In this document: one piece after another, positions 40,029-48,734 of the stretch
How positions within the stretch are numbered: the first letter of the stretch is position 1
How the letters are laid out: each line of letters starts with the position of its first letter
From: Vibrio sp. 16
GTDB taxonomy: Bacteria > Pseudomonadota > Gammaproteobacteria > Enterobacterales > Vibrionaceae
Direction of reading: 5' to 3'
Length of the DNA: 64,000 bases
NCBI RefSeq assembly: GCF_963681195.1
Contig: NZ_OY808997.1
Coordinates: forward strand, 868,001-932,000
The notes under the pieces: generated by a model
Told to the model about the DNA's origin: nothing
The model's database searches: none
The model's input: only the letters and a program-made list of their open reading frames with translations
Position numbers and translations under genes: made by a program

Positions 40029-40352
40029 GCATTTTGCTGGCTTAGGCAGTCCCGCCAGTTTAGTCGCTTGCTTGGCAGGGCCTTGCTTAAAAAGCTTAAA
40101 CAAATACTTGCTGTTGCCTTTTTCTGGACCGTGGGCTTTTTCCATAGCTTTCACCAACATGCGTACGGCTGGTGAGGTATTAAACTCTACATAGAAATCA
40201 CGAACAAAGTGAATCACTTCAAGGTGCGCGTCAGTTACCTCGATACCTTCTTGTTGGGCGAGAAGCTCTATCATGCCTTCTTCCCATTGAGTGTAGTCTA
40301 GTAAGTAACCTTGAGCATCGGTTTCAATCTGCTTGCCGTTGTATTCGAACAT
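40023..40352 (-). CDS. tusE: Sulfurtransferase TusE (DsrC family)
   Basis: A 109-residue DsrC-family protein, the same length as E. coli TusE. TusE takes sulfur from TusBCD and hands it to MnmA for 2-thiouridine formation at the tRNA wobble position. The conserved [19 protein letters not shown] and the C-terminal GLPKPAKCL are present; the penultimate Cys is the sulfur-carrying residue. I chose ATG 40352 ([12 protein letters not shown]), which matches the family start; 23 further codons upstream are open but unconserved. It overlaps yccX tail to tail by six bases. Confidence 0.94.
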   Translation of the reverse strand: MFEYNGKQIETDAQGYLLDYTQWEEGMIELLAQQEGIEVTDAHLEVIHFVRDFYVEFNTSPAVRMLVKAMEKAHGPEKGNSKYLFKLFKQGPAKQATKLAGLPKPAKCL

Positions 40353-40429
40353 CTCTAATAACCCTAAAATCAACGTATGGAGAGTAGGGTACTTACCCGT
40401 AGGCTGTTTCACAATAGACAAATAAACAA

Positions 40430-40460
40430 AAAGCCCGAAAGAGAGTCTCTTTCGGGCTTT
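40430..40460 (-). terminator. Strong terminator of yccA
   Basis: AAAGCCCGAAAGAGA at 40430-40444 is perfectly complementary to TCTCTTTCGGGCTTT at 40446-40460. On the minus strand a T-rich tail follows. Confidence 0.85.
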
Positions 40461-40480
40461 GTTTAACGAGATATGTTCAA

Positions 40481-41143
40481 TTAGTCGTCGTTCATAATGC
40501 CTAGAATTTGAAGCAGGCTGATGAAGATGTTGTAGATTGATACGTATAGCGTCACGGTCGCTGAGATGTAGTTGGTTTCACCGCCACGAATAATACCTTG
40601 AGTAGTCATCAAGATAGCCATGGTCGAGAACACAATAAACAAGCTGCTTAGTGCTAGGTGCAGGATTGTTGATTGGATGAAGATGCTTGCAATCATACCT
40701 ACAACAAGTACAACAAATAGTGACAGCATTAAGCCACCCATCATCGACAGGTCACGCTTAGTTGTAAGTGCATAAGCTGACGCAGCAAGGAATGACAGTG
40801 CAGTACCACCAAGCGCTGTTACGATCAAATCACCCATTCCCGCGCCAACATAAGCGTTTAGGATAGGGCCAAGTGTGTAACCCATAAAGCCAGTCAGTGC
40901 GAAGGTAAATACTAGACCCATTCCGTTGTTACGGTTTTTCTCAGTTAGGAAAAGGAGTCCGTAGAAGCCAACTAGAGTGATGATAAGGCCAGGGTGAGGA
41001 AGGTTCATCACCATAGCGACACCAGCAACGATAGCTGACCAAAGTAAAGTCATAGAAAGTAGCGCGTATGTGTTACGCAGTACTTTGTTTGTTTGCAGTG
41101 CACTTTCTTGTGTAGATGTGCGAGAAAACATAGGGCTGTTCAT
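40481..41143 (-). CDS. yccA: Bax inhibitor-1/YccA family membrane protein, FtsH modulator
   Basis: A 220-residue inner-membrane protein with seven predicted helices; E. coli YccA is 219. In E. coli it is a substrate and inhibitor of the FtsH protease and protects SecY in jammed translocons. Recognisable parts include [12 protein letters not shown] near the start, [14 protein letters not shown] in the middle and [20 protein letters not shown] near the end. I placed the start at ATG 41143, preceded by GAGGAAG at 4 bases, instead of an upstream in-frame codon. Monocistronic with a strong terminator, next to tusE as in E. coli. Confidence 0.93.
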   Translation of the reverse strand: MNSPMFSRTSTQESALQTNKVLRNTYALLSMTLLWSAIVAGVAMVMNLPHPGLIITLVGFYGLLFLTEKNRNNGMGLVFTFALTGFMGYTLGPILNAYVGAGMGDLIVTALGGTALSFLAASAYALTTKRDLSMMGGLMLSLFVVLVVGMIASIFIQSTILHLALSSLFIVFSTMAILMTTQGIIRGGETNYISATVTLYVSIYNIFISLLQILGIMNDD

Positions 41144-41296
41144 GGTCTTCCTCATTAGGTTTTTCTGTTTATCACTTACATTTATGGGGCTGCACGATGA
41201 AAAGATCAAGCCCTCATTGAATAAGTAGTATCTAAAATAATAATAGAATTAGAGTGTTAAGTATTTTTGAAGATGTAACACAATATAACACAAATG

Positions 41297-41322
41297 AAAG
41301 AGGCGACCCTAGCCGCCTCTTT
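41297..41322 (-). terminator. Probable terminator of the aap operon
   Basis: AAAGAGGCG at 41297-41305 pairs with CGCCTCTTT at 41314-41322; the minus-strand tail is only weakly T-rich. Confidence 0.65.
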
Positions 41323-41341
41323 GGATATTATCGCGATGTGA

Positions 41342-42091
41342 TTAATGGCTCAAAATCTGCGACAAGAAGTTTTGAGTTCTCTCAGATTGAGGATTTTCAA
41401 AGAATTCAACTGGGTTGTTTTCTTCAATGATTTCACCAGCATCCATAAAGATGACTCGGTCCGCGACCTCTTTGGCAAATCCCATTTCATGGGTTACACA
41501 AAGCATGGTCATTCCTTCTTCTGCAAGTTCTACCATTACATCCAGCACTTCACGAACCATTTCTGGGTCAAGGGCTGACGTTGGTTCATCAAACAGCATC
41601 ACTTGAGGACTCATACAAAGAGAGCGTGCAATAGCCACACGTTGCTGCTGACCGCCTGATAATTGACCAGGGAACTTATCCGCTTGGTCCGGGATCTTCA
41701 CTCGTTCCAAGTACTTCATCGCCACTTTTTCTGCTTCCTCTTTGGGCATTTTCTTCACCCAAATTGGCGCCAATGTGCAGTTTTCTAGCACAGTTAGGTG
41801 AGGGAAGAGGTTAAAGTGTTGGAAACACATTCCGACTTCTCGACGAACGGCTTCGATGTTTTTTAGATCTTCCGTTAGCTCATTGCCAGAGACAATGATC
41901 TGACCCTTTTGGTGTTCTTCGAGGCGGTTAATACAACGGATCATGGTTGACTTACCAGAACCCGATGGGCCACAAATTACGATTTTCTCACCCTTTTTTA
42001 CATCCAGGTTGATGTTCTTTAGTACGTGAAACTCACCGTACCATTTGTTCATATCCTTAATTTGGATCATGTAATCTTGTTGCTGCGTCAT
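41342..42091 (-). CDS. aapP: Amino-acid ABC transporter ATP-binding protein AapP
   Basis: A 249-residue ATPase of the polar-amino-acid uptake family. Walker [10 protein letters not shown] is near residue 41, the signature LSGGQQQR near 145, Walker B VMLFDEP near 165 and the switch His in VTHEMGF near 200. It energises uptake through AapQ and AapM at the inner membrane. AAGGA precedes the ATG, and the gene starts 22 bases after aapM. It is the last gene of the aapJ-aapQ-aapM-aapP operon, followed by a putative terminator. Confidence 0.94.
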   Translation of the reverse strand: MTQQQDYMIQIKDMNKWYGEFHVLKNINLDVKKGEKIVICGPSGSGKSTMIRCINRLEEHQKGQIIVSGNELTEDLKNIEAVRREVGMCFQHFNLFPHLTVLENCTLAPIWVKKMPKEEAEKVAMKYLERVKIPDQADKFPGQLSGGQQQRVAIARSLCMSPQVMLFDEPTSALDPEMVREVLDVMVELAEEGMTMLCVTHEMGFAKEVADRVIFMDAGEIIEENNPVEFFENPQSERTQNFLSQILSH

Positions 42092-42113
42092 AATACGTCC
42101 TTGAGCTTTTTGA

Positions 42114-43211
42114 TTATCGTTTGTGACCGGTATGAAGTTTGTTTTCTAACCATATCGAGTATCTCGACATGCCGAAACAAAATACCCAGAACACTAACGC
42201 GACAAATACATAACTTTCTGTTGCAAAACCTAACCACTCAGGGTCAGTGTTCGCTGCCTGTCCAATACCGAGAACGTCAAACATACCGATGATGAGTACC
42301 AGACTGGTATCTTTAAACAAGCCGATAAAGGTGTTCACTATAGAAGGGATGGTGATTTTCAACGCCTGCGGCAAAATGATGAGCCCCATCTTCTTCCAAT
42401 AGCTTAACCCCAGCGCATCGGCAGCTTCATACTGTCCTTTTGGAATGGCTTGTAAGCCACCGCGGACCACTTCCGCCATGTAGGCAGCACTGAACATGAC
42501 TACACCAATCAGAGCACGAATGAGTTTGTCTGTCTCCGAGCCTTCTGAAAGGAAAAGAGGCAGCATTACCGACGCCATAAACAGAACGGTAATGAGTGGA
42601 ACGCCACGCCATACCTCAATGTAGACGGTACAGATGCTTCGGATAATTGGCATTTCGGACCGACGACCCAAGGCTAACGCGACACCAATTGGCAATGACA
42701 CAACGATACCCACCAACGCAATGATCAGAGTAACTAGCAAGCCACCCCATTTGTGAGTTTCGACAACTTCAAGGCCAAAGACACCACCGTAAAGCAATGC
42801 GGCAATAATGAAAGGATAAACGTTAACAAAGAACAGCCAAATCCACATGCGCTTCGGCGTTTTCTCATACGCAAGCAATACAGTAAAGATCGCTAACGTA
42901 ATGTAAAACAAGCGTGGGCGCCACAGCTCTTCTTGCGGATAGAAGCCATACATAAACTGCTCCCATCTCACGCTGATAAATACCCAGCAAGCGCCATCTC
43001 TTGAACAAGCGTCGCGGGTAGTACCAACCCAATCTGCTTTTAGGAATGCCCAGTCAACGATATTCCAAAGCAGCACGGCTGCAAGATAAGCAAGAATGAC
43101 GGTAACGACTGAGTTAACAGGGCCATTAAATAGGTTTTTACGTAGCCAACCGACGACACCCACTGTATTGGACGGTGGTGGCAGATCGGGCAAAAACTGA
43201 TGCTCTTTCAT
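42114..43211 (-). CDS. aapM: Amino-acid ABC transporter permease AapM
   Basis: A 365-residue inner-membrane permease. The C-terminal half carries the transport-type core with the EAA loop [24 protein letters not shown], which contacts the ATPase. The N-terminal half has additional helices typical of AapM and includes the Cys-containing periplasmic loop [17 protein letters not shown] 43211 has GGAGAG before it and is one base after the aapQ stop, so the two permeases are translationally coupled. Together with AapQ it forms the channel for general L-amino-acid uptake; the range of substrates cannot be read here. Confidence 0.93.
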   Translation of the reverse strand: MKEHQFLPDLPPPSNTVGVVGWLRKNLFNGPVNSVVTVILAYLAAVLLWNIVDWAFLKADWVGTTRDACSRDGACWVFISVRWEQFMYGFYPQEELWRPRLFYITLAIFTVLLAYEKTPKRMWIWLFFVNVYPFIIAALLYGGVFGLEVVETHKWGGLLVTLIIALVGIVVSLPIGVALALGRRSEMPIIRSICTVYIEVWRGVPLITVLFMASVMLPLFLSEGSETDKLIRALIGVVMFSAAYMAEVVRGGLQAIPKGQYEAADALGLSYWKKMGLIILPQALKITIPSIVNTFIGLFKDTSLVLIIGMFDVLGIGQAANTDPEWLGFATESYVFVALVFWVFCFGMSRYSIWLENKLHTGHKR

Positions 43212-43212
43212 A

Positions 43213-44418
43213 TTATCTCTCCACCAAGGCAACTTTACGGTTGTAGATGTTCATTAGCGCTGATGTCAACAGACTCAACGTGAGGTAAACCGCCATTGTC
43301 ATCGCGATAATTTCAATCGCCTGACCCGTTTGGTTCAACGTTGTCCCGGCGAAAACCGAGACTAGGTCAGGGTAACCAATCGCCATCGCGAGCGAAGAGT
43401 TCTTCGTTAGGTTTAAATATTGGCTTGTCAGGGGCGGAATGATAATCCTTAATGCTTGAGGGATAATCACCAACTTAAGCGTTCTGGACTTTGGTAGACC
43501 AAGAGACATGGCTGCTTCCGTTTGACCATGGCTAACCGCGTTGATACCCGAACGGACGATTTCCGCAATGAAAGACGCCGTGTAAATACTCAGGGCAAGC
43601 AATAACGCGGCGAGTTCAGGAATGATGCTAATGCCACCACGGAAGTTGAAACCCTTGAGTTCCGGGTATTCTGCCGAGATCGGTGAGCCCATCACAAAGT
43701 AGACAATCGTTGGTAAAACCACAACAAGGCCAAAAACAATGCGCCCCATCGGGGTTTGTTGACCCGTTATACGTTGTTTGTTTCTCGCCCAGATACCGAC
43801 AAATATCGATGCCAGAACCCCAATAACCAAACTTGCAATCACCACTCCTGATCCCGCTTCAAAAATGGGGGCTGGAAAGTAAAGACCGCGAACATTGAGG
43901 AAAATGGCTTCTCCAAGACTTAAACTTTGGCGTGCCGATGGCAATGCCTGTAGTACTGCGAAATACCAAAAGAAAATTTGTAGCAGCAGCGGTACGTTAC
44001 GGAAAATCTCGATATAAACAGCGGCTAGTCGGCTGACAAGCCAGTTGTTTGAAAGCCGAGCAACACCCATAACAAAACCCACGACAGTCGCTAGGATAAT
44101 ACCCAGAAATGATACTAGAGCGGTGTTAAGTAGGCCGATGAGAAATGTGCGTCCGTAAGAATAGGTTTCGTCGTATTCAATCAATGTTAGGCCAATCCCA
44201 AAGCCAGCTTCTTGATCAAGGAAACCAAAACCCGTGGCGATGCCGCGAGCTTCTAAGTTAGACAGTGCATTATTGACAATTGTATAAAAGAAAAAGAACA
44301 GTGCGAGTATCGCGATAATCTGGAACACGACTGAACGAAAGGTGGGATTGTAAATAAGGCTAGCACCTGAAGACGGTCCGTTATCCGCTTTAGATGCAAC
44401 AGTATTAGTAGGTTTCAT
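43213..44418 (-). CDS. aapQ: Amino-acid ABC transporter permease AapQ
   Basis: A 401-residue inner-membrane permease, the partner of AapM. A hydrophobic segment (VVFQIIAILALFFFFYTIV) begins near residue 30. The C-terminal core has the EAA loop EIVRSGINAVSHGQTEAAMS and the following PQALRIIIPPLTSQYLN. The length and the long insert between the first helices fit AapQ rather than the shorter HisM/GlnP permeases. It starts 72 bases after aapJ; a terminator hairpin lies in that gap and probably lowers its expression relative to the binding protein. Confidence 0.93.
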   Translation of the reverse strand: MKPTNTVASKADNGPSSGASLIYNPTFRSVVFQIIAILALFFFFYTIVNNALSNLEARGIATGFGFLDQEAGFGIGLTLIEYDETYSYGRTFLIGLLNTALVSFLGIILATVVGFVMGVARLSNNWLVSRLAAVYIEIFRNVPLLLQIFFWYFAVLQALPSARQSLSLGEAIFLNVRGLYFPAPIFEAGSGVVIASLVIGVLASIFVGIWARNKQRITGQQTPMGRIVFGLVVVLPTIVYFVMGSPISAEYPELKGFNFRGGISIIPELAALLLALSIYTASFIAEIVRSGINAVSHGQTEAAMSLGLPKSRTLKLVIIPQALRIIIPPLTSQYLNLTKNSSLAMAIGYPDLVSVFAGTTLNQTGQAIEIIAMTMAVYLTLSLLTSALMNIYNRKVALVER

Positions 44419-44447
44419 ACAGCTATAACCTCAAATCCATATTTTGT

Positions 44448-44470
44448 AAAAAGGGCGGCCTAAACCGCCC
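44448..44470 (-). terminator. Attenuating terminator between aapJ and aapQ
   Basis: On the minus strand GGGCGG, a six-base loop and CCGCCC are followed directly by TTTTT. It sits inside the operon, after the binding-protein gene and before the permease genes, so partial read-through is expected. Confidence 0.8.
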
Positions 44471-44490
44471 ATTTTGTTGTTATGTGTTGC

Positions 44491-45519
44491 TTAACGGATT
44501 GGCGGAGCGTACATAAAGCCACCCGCATTCCATAGTGCGTTTACACCACGAGAGATTTGAAGAGGAGAGCCTGTACCAACCGTGCGCTCGAAGCTTTCGC
44601 CGTAGTTACCGACTTGCTTGATAACTTGGTAGCCCCAATCGTCACGGATTCCAAGACCTTTACCTTTAGGACCATCCACACCAAGGATGCGCTTCACGTT
44701 TGGATCTTTAGACTTCAGCATTTCGTCGGCATTTTTCGACGAAATTCCGTACTCTTCCGCGTTGATCATTGCATTTAGCGTCCACTTAGCAATATTGAAC
44801 CATTGGTCGTCGCCTTGACGAACTACTGGGCCAAGCGGCTCTTTAGAAATGATTTCAGGAAGTACCTGTGCAGACGCTGGATCTTGAAGATTTAGACGAA
44901 GCGCGTATAGACCTGATTGGTCTGTGGTTAGCACGTCACAACGACCAGCATCGAAACCTTTCGATGTTTGAGCCGCGGTGTCAAATACCACAGGTTTGTA
45001 AGACATGCCGCTGTTGCGGAAGTAGTCAGCTAGGTTAAGCTCTGTCGTTGTACCAGATTGAACACACACTGAAGCACCGTCTAGCTCCTTCGCACTCTTA
45101 AGGCCAAGATCTTTTTTGACCATGAAACCCTGGCCGTCGTAGTAGTTAACGCCTACAAAGTTCAAGCCAAGCGCGGTGTCGCGGTGAAGTGTCCACGTTG
45201 TGTTACGCGATAGAACATCAATTTCGCCTGATTGAAGCGCCGTAAAACGCTCTTTTGCGGTGAGTGGTACGTATTTCACTTTTGATTTGTCGCCAAGTAC
45301 TGCTGCGGCAAGTGCCTGACAATACTCAACGTCAATGCCTTCCCATTCACCCTTCGAGTTCGGGTTAGAGAAACCTGGCAGACCAGTACTTACACCACAA
45401 GTAATAAAACCTTGTTTCGTTACTTTATCAAGCGTGCTATCAGCTGCCGATGCGCTTGTAGCCATGAAAGCAGTAGATGCCGCTACAACTGAAGCAAGAA
45501 GTGTTAGTTTATTTGCCAT
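44491..45519 (-). CDS. aapJ: Periplasmic amino-acid-binding protein AapJ
   Basis: A 342-residue type II solute-binding protein. The signal peptide MANKLTLLASVVAASTAFMA ends near residue 25 (TSASA). The mature part starts ADSTLDKVTKQGFITCGVSTG and contains the family stretch EGIDVEYCQALAAAVLGD and, further on, RFTALQSGEIDVLSRNTTWT. Two Cys (in FITCGV and EYCQAL) could form a disulfide. AapJ delivers a broad range of L-amino acids to AapQMP. I chose ATG 45519, which has AGGAAGGAT upstream, over an in-frame ATG 8 codons earlier. It is the first gene of the operon and is separated from the permeases by a terminator. Confidence 0.94.
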   Translation of the reverse strand: MANKLTLLASVVAASTAFMATSASAADSTLDKVTKQGFITCGVSTGLPGFSNPNSKGEWEGIDVEYCQALAAAVLGDKSKVKYVPLTAKERFTALQSGEIDVLSRNTTWTLHRDTALGLNFVGVNYYDGQGFMVKKDLGLKSAKELDGASVCVQSGTTTELNLADYFRNSGMSYKPVVFDTAAQTSKGFDAGRCDVLTTDQSGLYALRLNLQDPASAQVLPEIISKEPLGPVVRQGDDQWFNIAKWTLNAMINAEEYGISSKNADEMLKSKDPNVKRILGVDGPKGKGLGIRDDWGYQVIKQVGNYGESFERTVGTGSPLQISRGVNALWNAGGFMYAPPIR

Positions 45520-45977
45520 TTGTATCCTTCCTGTATGATCCATGTTAAATCAGGTGTTGCCTGATACAACGAATGAAATATGTTGTGTATCTCTATTATG
45601 AGTTGATTTCGCAATCATAGTGCTTTTTAAAAATCAACTGTTTATAAGCGTAGGAAAGGATTTGTGTTTTCTCAAATGTATAATTTAAAAAGATTTTTGA
45701 TTGAAATCACAAACCCGTTCAGTCACTAGAATGACGAAATGTTACGTGAATGTAAATAGTGCAAGAGTTCACAAATTTAGTGCAATAGGCCTTACTGACT
45801 AAAGTGTCATGTTTACTTAGATTTAACGTGATGTGATTGAAAAGTAGCCTAAGATTTAATTCTATAAATAGTGGAAAATTTGGTGATAAATTATCCAAAA
45901 TGAAACTGTAGTTTCGTTGTGTGCCCCAATTTTGGTAGTATCAGTCAAATAGTTAGTTGAATTATTCAAGGAATGAA
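45520..45977. promoter_or_regulatory. AT-rich intergenic region between aapJ and the siroheme-synthase-like gene
   Basis: A 458-base stretch without a credible gene. It must contain the aapJ promoter (minus strand) and the promoter of the divergent gene. I found no -24/-12 element and no strong operator palindrome, and I cannot place a promoter with confidence. Confidence 0.4.
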
Positions 45978-46916
45978 ATGCAGTATTTTCCTCTGTTTCT
46001 CGATTTAAAAGGTAAGCCAGTACTTGTTGTGGGTGGTGGAGAAGTGGCAAGCCGAAAAGTCGATAGTCTGGTTCGCGCTGGCGCTATCGTTACGATTGTC
46101 TCTCCTCAGATCGACCCCTTCTTGCAAAAACTCGTAGAAGATGGGGAGTGTATTTGGGTACAGAATTTCTATTCCCAAGATTTGATGGATGAAAAATACA
46201 TTCAAGTTTGGGCAACAACAGATAACCCTGAGTTAAACCATCAAGTCCATCACCATGCGAAGTCACTGGGAATCTTGGTTAATGTGGTTGACGATCAACC
46301 TTACTGCGATTTTATCACTCCTTCTATGATCAATCGGGGGCGTATCCAGTTAGCCATTTCAAGTGGTGGGGCCTCTCCCGTTTTGGTCCGTAACATCCGA
46401 GAAAAGCTCGAAGCTGCGCTGCCGCAGAACTTGTCTTTGCTTGCAGACTTTGGCGCCTCCAAACGAAGTGACATCAAAAAGGTGATGCCGAGTGTCGATT
46501 TAAGGCGCAAGTTTTGGGAGCGTTTTTTCGCGCTTCCGCAAGTGGATTCAGCAACCACAAGCGGTGAGTTAGAGAGTGCTTATCAGCGCTTGCTGGCGGA
46601 TGAAGTTGATGATGTAGGGAGCGTTACTTGGATAGACTTTGGCGAGGATGTCGAGTTGCTGCCAATGAAGGCGTTACGCTATATGCAAGAAGCAGAGTTG
46701 GTTCTCTATCCTCAAGACTGTCCGTACACATTTGTTGACTTAGTGCGGCGAGATGCGGAGCGCGAAACATACCGCAGCCATACGGAACTTGCTGAACGTT
46801 TGGTGGCGGCGAGAGAAGAGAGCTTGCGAATCGTGGTGTTTGTTTCTCCAAATAGTAACCAACACAATCTATTAAAGCAGCGTGATTTACATTTAGCTTT
46901 AGCGACAACGAGATAA
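45978..46916 (+). CDS. Siroheme-synthase-like protein: dehydrogenase/ferrochelatase half with decayed methyltransferase tail
   Basis: A 312-residue protein. Residues 1-205 match the N-terminal half of CysG (MQYFPLFLDLKGKPVLVVGGGEVASRK, with the NAD-binding GGGEVA; SSGGASPVLVRNIREKLE), which oxidises precorrin-2 and inserts iron to make siroheme. From about residue 215 the sequence aligns with the start of the CysG C-terminal uroporphyrinogen methyltransferase half (MKALRYMQEAELVLYPQDC, VRRDAERE). Yet the SAM-binding VGAGPGD motif is replaced by IDFGED, and the domain ends about 150 residues early. So methylation of uroporphyrinogen must be done by another enzyme. I used ATG 45978 with AAGGA before it rather than the TTG 7 codons upstream. 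It is not proven that the tail has no other role. Confidence 0.85.
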   Translation: MQYFPLFLDLKGKPVLVVGGGEVASRKVDSLVRAGAIVTIVSPQIDPFLQKLVEDGECIWVQNFYSQDLMDEKYIQVWATTDNPELNHQVHHHAKSLGILVNVVDDQPYCDFITPSMINRGRIQLAISSGGASPVLVRNIREKLEAALPQNLSLLADFGASKRSDIKKVMPSVDLRRKFWERFFALPQVDSATTSGELESAYQRLLADEVDDVGSVTWIDFGEDVELLPMKALRYMQEAELVLYPQDCPYTFVDLVRRDAERETYRSHTELAERLVAAREESLRIVVFVSPNSNQHNLLKQRDLHLALATTR

Positions 46917-46919
46917 AAG

Positions 46920-46943
46920 AAAACCCGCGTAAAGCGGGTTTTT
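46920..46943. terminator. Bidirectional terminator between convergent genes
   Basis: AAAACCCGC at 46920-46928 pairs with GCGGGTTTT at 46934-46942 and is followed by another T. A-runs on the other side make it work in both directions. Confidence 0.85.
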
Positions 46944-46964
46944 CACATTGGTCACATTCAGAGA

Positions 46965-47450
46965 TTAGTCTCGGAAGTTTTCATACTGGAAAGGTTGCCC
47001 CAGTTCTGCCTCACGAATAACAGCGATAACCGCTTGAAGGTCGTCACGTTTTTTACCGGTCACTCGGACTTTTTCACCCTGAATAGAGGCTTGGACTTTC
47101 ATCTTCTTATCTTTAATCAGTTTGACGATCTTCTTCGCCATCACGGTTTCAATACCTTGCTTAAAGACAATGATTTGATGCCAGTTTTTACCCGTTGCTT
47201 CCTCTGGCTTTGCGTCCATTGCGTTTGCATCGACACCACGTTTTGCCAGATTACCGCGTAGGATGTCGCGCATCTGTTTAAGTTGGAAGTCGCCTTCCGC
47301 ATTCATTCGCACTGACTCGTCTTTTTGAAGCTCAAAAGAGGCTGAGACACCACGAAAATCGAATCGAGTTGATAGCTCTCGAGATGCGTTATCAACAGCG
47401 TTACGCAGTTCTACAGTATCGATTTCAGATACAATATCAAAAGATGGCAT
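46965..47450 (-). CDS. yajQ: YajQ-family nucleotide-binding protein
   Basis: A 161-residue protein; E. coli YajQ is 163. It begins [21 protein letters not shown] and has the two ferredoxin-like halves of the family, with [20 protein letters not shown] in the second half. YajQ proteins bind nucleotides and RNA, and some homologues bind cyclic-di-GMP and act with transcription factors. Which of these applies here is unknown. It lies 23 bases downstream of the aroH stop codon end on the same strand, so co-transcription with aroH is possible. Confidence 0.93.
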   Translation of the reverse strand: MPSFDIVSEIDTVELRNAVDNASRELSTRFDFRGVSASFELQKDESVRMNAEGDFQLKQMRDILRGNLAKRGVDANAMDAKPEEATGKNWHQIIVFKQGIETVMAKKIVKLIKDKKMKVQASIQGEKVRVTGKKRDDLQAVIAVIREAELGQPFQYENFRD

Positions 47451-47473
47451 TGTTCATTACTCCTCAGATTCAG

Positions 47474-48523
47474 TTAGCGCGATTTTACAGCGTCAGCAAG
47501 TAGGGCAAGCATTTGTTCAGTATCATCCCAGCCTAGGCACGGGTCCGTAATGGATTGGCCGTAGGTGAGATTGTTGATGTCTGCCATTGACTGGTTACCT
47601 TCAACAATAAAGCTTTCAGCCATAATACCTGCAATCTGGTTTTTACCTGACTTGATTTGAGCACACAGCTCTTTTGCAACATCGAGTTGCTTACGGTGCT
47701 GCTTTTGACAGTTCGCGTGGCTGAAGTCAACAACCAAACGTTGTGGCAAGCCAAACTCAGCAAGTTGCTCACAAGCCGCGTTGACGGACTCGACATTGTA
47801 GTTTGGTCCTTTATCACCACCACGAAGGATCACGTGGCCAAATGGGTTACCACTTGTGCGATACACCGTCATACGTCCATTTTTGTCTGGAGAGTAAAAG
47901 TAATGTGACGCTTGAGAGGCGCGGATCGCATCAATAGCGATCTTAATGTTGCCATTGGTACCGTTCTTAAAACCTACTGGGCAAGAGAGTGCAGAGGCCA
48001 TCTCGCGATGAATTTGAGATTCCGTTGTACGGGCACCAATTGCACCCCAAGTGATGAGATCAGCAATGTACTGGCCGGTAATCATATCTAAAAACTCAGT
48101 CGCTGTCGCCAACCCAAGCTTATTGATGTCGAGTAGCAGTTTGCGCGCTTTGTTCAAGCCCGCTTCCAGAGCATAAGAACCGTCTAGATTTGGATCGGTG
48201 ATAAGGCCTTTCCAGCCAACGACAGTACGCGGCTTTTCAAAATAAGTACGCATGACGATAAACAACTCGTCTTTATATTGCTCTTGAGTTTGAGCAAGGC
48301 GCTGAGCGTAATCCAGCGCGGCATCTGTATCGTGAACAGAGCAAGGGCCAACAATGACAAGCAGTCGCTCATCTTGGCCTGTAAGAATTTGTTCGATTTG
48401 ACGACGAGAGTTGGCAATGCGTTCTGCAACATCATCAGTAATAGGGTGTGCGCTCCCAAGTTCTGCCGGAGTTGGCATTGGACCCAGTGGTTGGGTTCTT
48501 AATTCATCGGTTTTGAGTGGCAT
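47474..48523 (-). CDS. aroH: DAHP synthase, AroH-like (tryptophan-sensitive type)
   Basis: A 349-residue class I DAHP synthase that condenses PEP with erythrose-4-phosphate, the first step of the shikimate pathway. Active-site motifs are GPCSVHD near residue 59, RTYFEKPRT near 92, GARTTESQIHREMAS near 163 and DFSHANCQKQHRKQ near 267. Among the three E. coli isozymes it resembles AroH most: TDELRT at the start, TEFLDMITGQ.IADLI, SPDKNGRMTVYRTSGNP and SITDPCLGWDDTE. Tryptophan sensitivity is therefore likely but inferred. No TrpR-type operator (CTAGTTAACTAG core) was found in the 211 bases upstream. Confidence 0.92.
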   Translation of the reverse strand: MPLKTDELRTQPLGPMPTPAELGSAHPITDDVAERIANSRRQIEQILTGQDERLLVIVGPCSVHDTDAALDYAQRLAQTQEQYKDELFIVMRTYFEKPRTVVGWKGLITDPNLDGSYALEAGLNKARKLLLDINKLGLATATEFLDMITGQYIADLITWGAIGARTTESQIHREMASALSCPVGFKNGTNGNIKIAIDAIRASQASHYFYSPDKNGRMTVYRTSGNPFGHVILRGGDKGPNYNVESVNAACEQLAEFGLPQRLVVDFSHANCQKQHRKQLDVAKELCAQIKSGKNQIAGIMAESFIVEGNQSMADINNLTYGQSITDPCLGWDDTEQMLALLADAVKSR

Positions 48524-48734
48524 ACCATAGCCTGTTCTTTTTATTGCGAAGCGGTAAAGATAACGGAAACGCTGCTAGGAATAAACCACTTATCGATAAT
48601 CTTCATATTCAATTTGTGTAAAAATGAAAAATTATTCACTTTCAAGAACTAAAAATGTATTTCGCCCTTGTTTAAGCCTCCGCTTGTGGGTATGTTCGAA
48701 GTAACGAAACAACAATAAATTGCACGGAGCAGTA

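Noticed and set aside
45520..45977. Small genes or sigma-54 promoter in the aapJ upstream region
   Set aside because: No frame has a ribosome site and plausible protein, and no GG-N10-GC element is present on either strand.
48524..48734. TrpR or TyrR operator upstream of aroH
   Set aside because: I found neither the CTAGTTAACTAG core nor a TGTAAA-N6-TTTACA box in this stretch.
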